The notes beneath the pieces were generated by a model, which was not told where the DNA came from, made no database searches, and saw nothing but the letters and a program-made list of their open reading frames with translations. The position numbers and the translations under genes are program-made. Shown here piece by piece: positions 43,098-47,505 of a DNA stretch of 47,505 nucleotides. Position 1 is the first letter of the stretch, and each line of letters opens with the position of its first letter. The stretch comes from Phascolarctobacterium sp. (GTDB lineage: Bacteria; Bacillota; Negativicutes; Acidaminococcales; Acidaminococcaceae): the NCBI GenBank assembly GCA_017452325.1, contig JAFTMR010000014.1:1-47505 (forward strand), written 5' to 3'.

Positions 43098-43166
43098 GCG
43101 TATGGAATATACAAACTTACTCTTAACCATTTAAATTACAAAAATATTTCTACAAGGAGAATAGTC

Positions 43167-44270
43167 ATGGCTGTTTTAAACGTAAAAGAAATTTACAACG
43201 ACCTGCACCAAATGCCCGAGCTTGGCTTGGAAGAATATAAAACCTCTGCTTATTTGGCAGATGCTTTGGAAAAACTAGGCTACGATGTTACCAGAAACGT
43301 CGGCGTAACCGGTGTTGTTGGTATTGAGAAGGGCGAAGAAGAAGGCCCCGTAATGTTGCTCCGTGCAGATATGGACGCACTGCCCTTCATCATCAATGGT
43401 GAACACGTTAACATCCACGCTTGCGGACATGATGCTCACAGTGCAATGCTCCTTGCTGCGGCTTCTGTCCTCAAAGGCAAAATCAAACGTGGCACTTTGA
43501 AAATCTTGTTCCAACCTGCGGAAGAGACCTTGAAAGGTGCTCTTGGCGTAATCGATGCAGGCGTGTTGGAAGATGTGGATATGGCTTTGGGCTTACACAT
43601 CCGCCCCGTACAAGACATTCCCTTCGGCACCCTCTCCCCCGGCGTAAAACATTCCTCCAGCACCTTCGTAAAAGTTGTGCTGCGCGGACGTAGCGCTCAC
43701 GCTTCCCGCCCCCACCTTGGCGTGAACACCATCGAAGCAGCCGCTGCCATCATTCACAGTGTTGGCGCAATCAAAATGAACCCTAACTTCTCTTGGAGCT
43801 GCAAGCCCACCATCATCAACGGCGGTGGTACTGCAACCAATATCATCCCCGACTGCACCTCCATGATGTTTGACATTCGCTCTCAAACCAATGAAATCAT
43901 GAGCGAGCTGCTAGAACGCTTCCAGAAAGTTGTAAAGAACGTTGCTGAAGCCTTCGAGGCTGAAGCAGAAGTCATCTTCCCTGGTGGCGTAATCCCTGCC
44001 GCAGTTTTAGACGACGAGCTCACAGCAGAGGTTGCCGAGAGCATTAAAGAAGTTGTTGGCGAAGCGAACCTTATGCCCGTACTGAACAACACTGGCGGCG
44101 AAGACTTCCACTACTTCGCAAATAAATATCCCAACCTGAAAGCTGCCTACTTTGGCGTAGGTGTTGCTGCTGAACCGGGACTCCACGATCCTAATATGCA
44201 CTTTAATATTGACGGTCTCCAAAATGGCGTTGATGTTCTGGTAAATATGACCTTGAAAAAATTGGGGTAA
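43167..44270 (+). CDS. M20-family metallo-amidohydrolase (N-acyl-amino acid/hippurate hydrolase type)
   Basis: A 367-residue zinc amidohydrolase of the M20D group. Signatures: HQMPELGLEEYKTSAYL, LLRADMDALP, the metal site HACGHDAHSAMLL, FQPAEE with the catalytic glutamate, GRSAHASRPHLGVN (dimerisation-domain histidine), NTGGEDFHYF, and LHDPNMHFN. It removes acyl groups from N-acyl amino acids or cleaves related amides in the cytoplasm; the exact substrate is not predictable. The start follows AAGGAGA by seven bases. It is transcribed divergently from yjiHG. Confidence 0.94.
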   Translation: MAVLNVKEIYNDLHQMPELGLEEYKTSAYLADALEKLGYDVTRNVGVTGVVGIEKGEEEGPVMLLRADMDALPFIINGEHVNIHACGHDAHSAMLLAAASVLKGKIKRGTLKILFQPAEETLKGALGVIDAGVLEDVDMALGLHIRPVQDIPFGTLSPGVKHSSSTFVKVVLRGRSAHASRPHLGVNTIEAAAAIIHSVGAIKMNPNFSWSCKPTIINGGGTATNIIPDCTSMMFDIRSQTNEIMSELLERFQKVVKNVAEAFEAEAEVIFPGGVIPAAVLDDELTAEVAESIKEVVGEANLMPVLNNTGGEDFHYFANKYPNLKAAYFGVGVAAEPGLHDPNMHFNIDGLQNGVDVLVNMTLKKLG

Positions 44271-44299
44271 ACATAACAGTAGAATAGTATATAATGTAG

Positions 44300-44345
44300 A
44301 AAACAGGATTTAACCTCGTACGAAGTTAAATCCTGTTTTTGTTTT
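44300..44345. terminator. Terminator between the M20 gene and hsdR
   Basis: A 15-bp stem AAAACAGGATTTAAC/GTTAAATCCTGTTTT (44300-44314 and 44325-44339), followed by TGTTTT on the plus strand; the minus strand continues CTACATT. It mainly serves the M20 gene and may also stop hsdR transcription. Confidence 0.85.
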
Positions 44346-44366
44346 AAATCTAAACTTACTTCATCT

Positions 44367-47300
44367 CTACGCTATACCATCATAAGTGTTATAGAAGTAT
44401 TCAAAAATTTTCTCCTCATAATATTTATGGCGGTCATAAATAAATTGAGGTGCTTTGTAATAAATTATATCGATAATTTTAGTTTCGACCTGTGCTTTTG
44501 TTTCTTCCTTGTCTTTCCAATGGTCAAAGCTGTCAATCATCTCTTTAATTGTATCGTACATTTCTTTTGCCATAGCTTTGATATCGCTGATTTCTTTTTT
44601 AGAAAGCTTTTCAGAAAACAACAAGTCATAAATCGCGAGCTGCCTATCATTATCAAACTGCTCTCTTATATAACGTTGCATTTCTTCATTCATAGATTTG
44701 CTTAAATCCATAAGTTCCATAAACACTTTCTCAATGGCAACCCTATCTTTATCTTCATTATATTCATCTATAATCTCGTTATAGCGTTTATAATAATCTA
44801 TTCTATTAGGATTACTAAAAATCATTTGGGCAAGCTGAACTTCTATCACTGCTTCCAAATCCCTTAGCAAAGTGTTCTTATGTTTCACACGCAAGAACTC
44901 TGCACGCAACAAATCAAAATCTATTTTGCTAATATCGAACTGCTTATTTTTACCCTTATCTGCTGCAAGTTCCAAAGCAATATGATCATTCATAATCTTG
45001 TTAATAGCAACCATAACATCAGTAGTATCAACATGCTTAATTTTTTCTTGAAGCATCTCAAAAATAGCAATAATTGCATTCTTATTCGCCTTGATTTCCG
45101 TAGTGATATCTTCCCTGTCCATATAGCGAAGCAACCGCTTCAACTCTAAGACGTGAGTTTGAAATGCCTTCTTCACTTCTAAGGGCAAACACAAAAGATT
45201 TTCTGCTTCATCAAGTAAAACAACCTTTTCAAAATCATTAGCGTTTATTAACTTATCGAGATTAAATCCGTGATTGGCAAGGAAACCTCTAATTTCTACA
45301 ATCAATCCTTGCACACGTTTAAGCAATTCCTCTTTGTCAATTGTCGGATCTACACCATCACCTCTATTATTGTTAGTATATTCCGCTAAAGCTTGACGTA
45401 ACGCCTTGATAATACCAACATAATCTACAATCAAGCCATTGGTTTTGCCTTCAGCCACACGATTTGCCCTTGCGATTGTTTGCATCAAAGTATGTGCTTT
45501 CATAGGCTTATCCAAATACAAGCACGAAAGAGACTTCACGTCAAAACCAGTCAGCCACATTGCACAAACAAAAACAATTCGGAAAGGATTTTCCGTTTCC
45601 TTGAACTCTTTATCAAGTTCACGCTTAACCATCTTTTCACGGTGCGGTCTAATATCTAAACCCCACTTCTTGAAAGTTTCCTCCTCGTTCTGTTCGTCAC
45701 TAATGACAACCGCCATCTCTGTTTCTTGCATCCAACGAAGCTTCCGTTCTAATTCCAAAGCTTCTTGCTGTGAAGCATCTTTTATCTGCTTTTCCAGAAG
45801 CTTCATTTCAAAATCCCAATACTCCTGCACAAAATGGTACATGCGCACGCAAGTAACTTTGTTCAAACAAACGAACATCGCCTTGCCGCTTTCCCATAAG
45901 TCAGTATAATGCTTCACAAAATCGTGAGCAATAGAACGCAAACGCGGTTCCGCAGTCAGCAAATGAATCTCTTTGGCAAATTCTTTCTCCAACTTTTCTT
46001 TTTGGTCATCGTCCAAATCAGCATTTTCTATGGCATCCAAAATCTCTTGCGTAATTTCTGGGTTCTGCAAATTTTGAATCTTATCCCCACGATTTTCATA
46101 ATACAACGGAACAGTAGCACCATCTTCTACAGCACGTTTGAAATCGTAAACAGAAATATATTCGCCAAAGGTACGCGCAGTTAAATCGTTACTGCCAAAA
46201 ATAGGCGTACCTGTAAAACCAATTCTCGATGCCGTTGGCAAAAGGTTGCACATATTTTCTGCCAAATCACCATATTGGCTACGATGTGCTTCGTCAGAAA
46301 TAATAATGATGTCGTGGTCAGGAATAATTGGCTCCAAACCACTTTGATTAAATTTATGAATCAAGGTAAAAATAAAGCTTGGGTTACCGTGCAACTTATC
46401 AAGCAAATCTTTACCACTACTTGCTATAAAACTGCTTGCCTTAGAGCTTCCTAACACTCCGCAACTTTCAAAAGTTCCGCTAATCTGCTTATTCAGCTCA
46501 TCCCTATCAGTCAAAACCACAAAAGTAGGCGAACCAGTCAGCTTGCGTTTTATCTTTTGCGCAAAGAAAATCATGGAATAACTTTTACCACTACCTTGGG
46601 TATGCCAGAACACACCAAGCTTGCCATCCTTGAACTCTTTACGTTCAAATTTTTCTACCGCCTTATTGACGCCCAAGTACTGATGATTGCGTGCCAAAAT
46701 TTTTGCAGTCCTACCATTAGCGTGGTCGTACAAAATAAAGTTTTCCAACAAATCAAGGAAGTTTTCTTTCTTGCAGATACCCAAAAGCATAGTTTCTAAA
46801 GCGACAACACCTTTTTCCTCTTCTTCAAGACGCTTCCACTCATGGAAAAATTCATACTTGCTACCCAAGGTACCAATCTTCGCATCCAACCCATTAGAGA
46901 AAATCACAAAGGCATTATAATAAAACAGTTGGGGTATTGCCTTTTGATAATCACGATAATTATCAATGTAAGCATTATAAATATCTACATTTTGTTTTTT
47001 CAACTCGATGAACAACAAGGGAATACCATTAACAAATCCCAAAATATCCGTCCTACGATTATAAATAGCACCGGAAATTTTAAGTTCCTGCACTGCAAGG
47101 AATGAATTGGATTCCACATTTACAAAATCAATTACAACAGCAGTCTTAGTAATGGTTTCACCACGCTCATCAACATCTGTTACCTTAATACCATCTTTAA
47201 TGAGCTTGTACTTTTCTTCATTAATTTCTAATGGTTCCGCAGTAGAAAGATGTGCTTCTAAAATTCCCTTAGCTTCTGCAATTTGCTTATCAGTAATCCA

Positions 47301-47495
47301 CGGATTAAGTTTTTTAAGAGCATTGGTAAAGTATTTAGGCAAAATAACTTCCTTGTAACTTTTGCGCCCAAAGATGCCACCATCACCTAACACTTCCTTG
47401 TTATGAGCATATACAACTTCCCAACCCAAAGTGTTTTGCAATAAATTGGCAGCACTACCTTGTATTAACTTGTTTTCGCAGTACTCGTTACTCAT
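44367..47495 (-). CDS. hsdR: Type I restriction endonuclease, R subunit HsdR
   Basis: 1042 residues. The N-terminal PD-(D/E)xK nuclease is visible around RTDILGFVNGIPLLFIELKKQN (D ... E-x-K; about 145-170). The SF2 translocase has Walker A WHTQGSGKS near 320-330, the DEAH box ISDEAHRSQYG, motif III GFTGTP, AMWLTGFDV (motif V region) and MQTIARANRV (motif VI). A long helical C-terminus (about 750-1040) should contact the methylase core. It is DNA-translocating restriction machinery needing HsdM and HsdS, which are not in the window and would be expected upstream, beyond the right edge. The ATG at 47495 has GGTG upstream. No frameshift is seen. Confidence 0.96.
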   Translation of the reverse strand: MSNEYCENKLIQGSAANLLQNTLGWEVVYAHNKEVLGDGGIFGRKSYKEVILPKYFTNALKKLNPWITDKQIAEAKGILEAHLSTAEPLEINEEKYKLIKDGIKVTDVDERGETITKTAVVIDFVNVESNSFLAVQELKISGAIYNRRTDILGFVNGIPLLFIELKKQNVDIYNAYIDNYRDYQKAIPQLFYYNAFVIFSNGLDAKIGTLGSKYEFFHEWKRLEEEEKGVVALETMLLGICKKENFLDLLENFILYDHANGRTAKILARNHQYLGVNKAVEKFERKEFKDGKLGVFWHTQGSGKSYSMIFFAQKIKRKLTGSPTFVVLTDRDELNKQISGTFESCGVLGSSKASSFIASSGKDLLDKLHGNPSFIFTLIHKFNQSGLEPIIPDHDIIIISDEAHRSQYGDLAENMCNLLPTASRIGFTGTPIFGSNDLTARTFGEYISVYDFKRAVEDGATVPLYYENRGDKIQNLQNPEITQEILDAIENADLDDDQKEKLEKEFAKEIHLLTAEPRLRSIAHDFVKHYTDLWESGKAMFVCLNKVTCVRMYHFVQEYWDFEMKLLEKQIKDASQQEALELERKLRWMQETEMAVVISDEQNEEETFKKWGLDIRPHREKMVKRELDKEFKETENPFRIVFVCAMWLTGFDVKSLSCLYLDKPMKAHTLMQTIARANRVAEGKTNGLIVDYVGIIKALRQALAEYTNNNRGDGVDPTIDKEELLKRVQGLIVEIRGFLANHGFNLDKLINANDFEKVVLLDEAENLLCLPLEVKKAFQTHVLELKRLLRYMDREDITTEIKANKNAIIAIFEMLQEKIKHVDTTDVMVAINKIMNDHIALELAADKGKNKQFDISKIDFDLLRAEFLRVKHKNTLLRDLEAVIEVQLAQMIFSNPNRIDYYKRYNEIIDEYNEDKDRVAIEKVFMELMDLSKSMNEEMQRYIREQFDNDRQLAIYDLLFSEKLSKKEISDIKAMAKEMYDTIKEMIDSFDHWKDKEETKAQVETKIIDIIYYKAPQFIYDRHKYYEEKIFEYFYNTYDGIA

Positions 47496-47505
47496 AAACT
47501 ACACC

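Noticed and set aside
44281-44345. Another copy of the 3'-UTR repeat after the M20 gene
   Set aside because: Only the CGTACG-like loop of the terminator resembles the core; the flanking blocks are absent.

Overview
The window reads as a bacterial chromosome segment from a Firmicutes-type organism. Signs of this are strong AGGAGG-type ribosome sites, a perfect CIRCE element ahead of groES-groEL, and SigA-type promoters. Protein resemblance suggests the class Negativicutes (Acidaminococcaceae/Phascolarctobacterium-like), but that is inference and was not tested. No rRNA, tRNA, CRISPR array or insertion sequence was recognised.

Layout. (1) 1-4.7 kb is a visibly AT-rich defence island on the minus strand. 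It holds a DpnII-type restriction-modification operon (HTH-Dam fusion, DpnII-like endonuclease, second amino-methyltransferase, and a YgjP-like metalloprotease running off the left edge). Upstream of that operon is an ABC-type ATPase whose C-terminus carries a HEPN-like R-x4-H motif. (2) 4.8-17.5 kb is core genome: groESL under CIRCE; a GAF/PAS/ANTAR regulator with two triplets of DnaA-box-like 9-mers upstream; tsaE-tsaB-rimI-tsaD (tRNA t6A synthesis); an envelope/housekeeping operon (VTT membrane protein, CYTH enzyme, acpS, nnr, AMIN-amidase, GerMN lipoprotein); a gamma-carbonic anhydrase; and a low-molecular-weight phosphatase. (3) 17.5-26.9 kb is a second AT-rich accessory island. It holds a 145-bp near-palindrome, a HipA-type kinase with a HipS-like/HTH partner, a 1.5-kilo-residue STAND NTPase with an N-terminal nuclease-like domain, a Fic protein, two paralogous 128-aa proteins and a 46-codon small ORF. 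(4) 26.9-44.3 kb is metabolic and transport genes: an EFR1-type ferredoxin, a half-size EamA protein, potABCD (polyamine uptake), two DAACS symporters, an MFS exporter, a PLP aminotransferase, a CoA-disulfide reductase-rhodanese operon, and a yjiHG pair divergent from an M20 amidohydrolase. (5) 44.4-47.5 kb is a type I restriction hsdR, presumably the edge of another defence locus.

Most unusual signals. One is a dispersed intergenic element of about 100 bp. It has three clear copies and one degenerate copy, and every copy lies between a gene's stop codon and its terminator in the sense orientation. The second is two DnaA-box triplets with identical 9/12-nt internal spacing, far from any dnaA gene. 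The third is a split HipA-like toxin in which the HipS-like piece is joined to the DNA-binding domain and the kinase gene comes first. The fourth is the stand-alone ATPase-HEPN-like protein next to the DpnII system.
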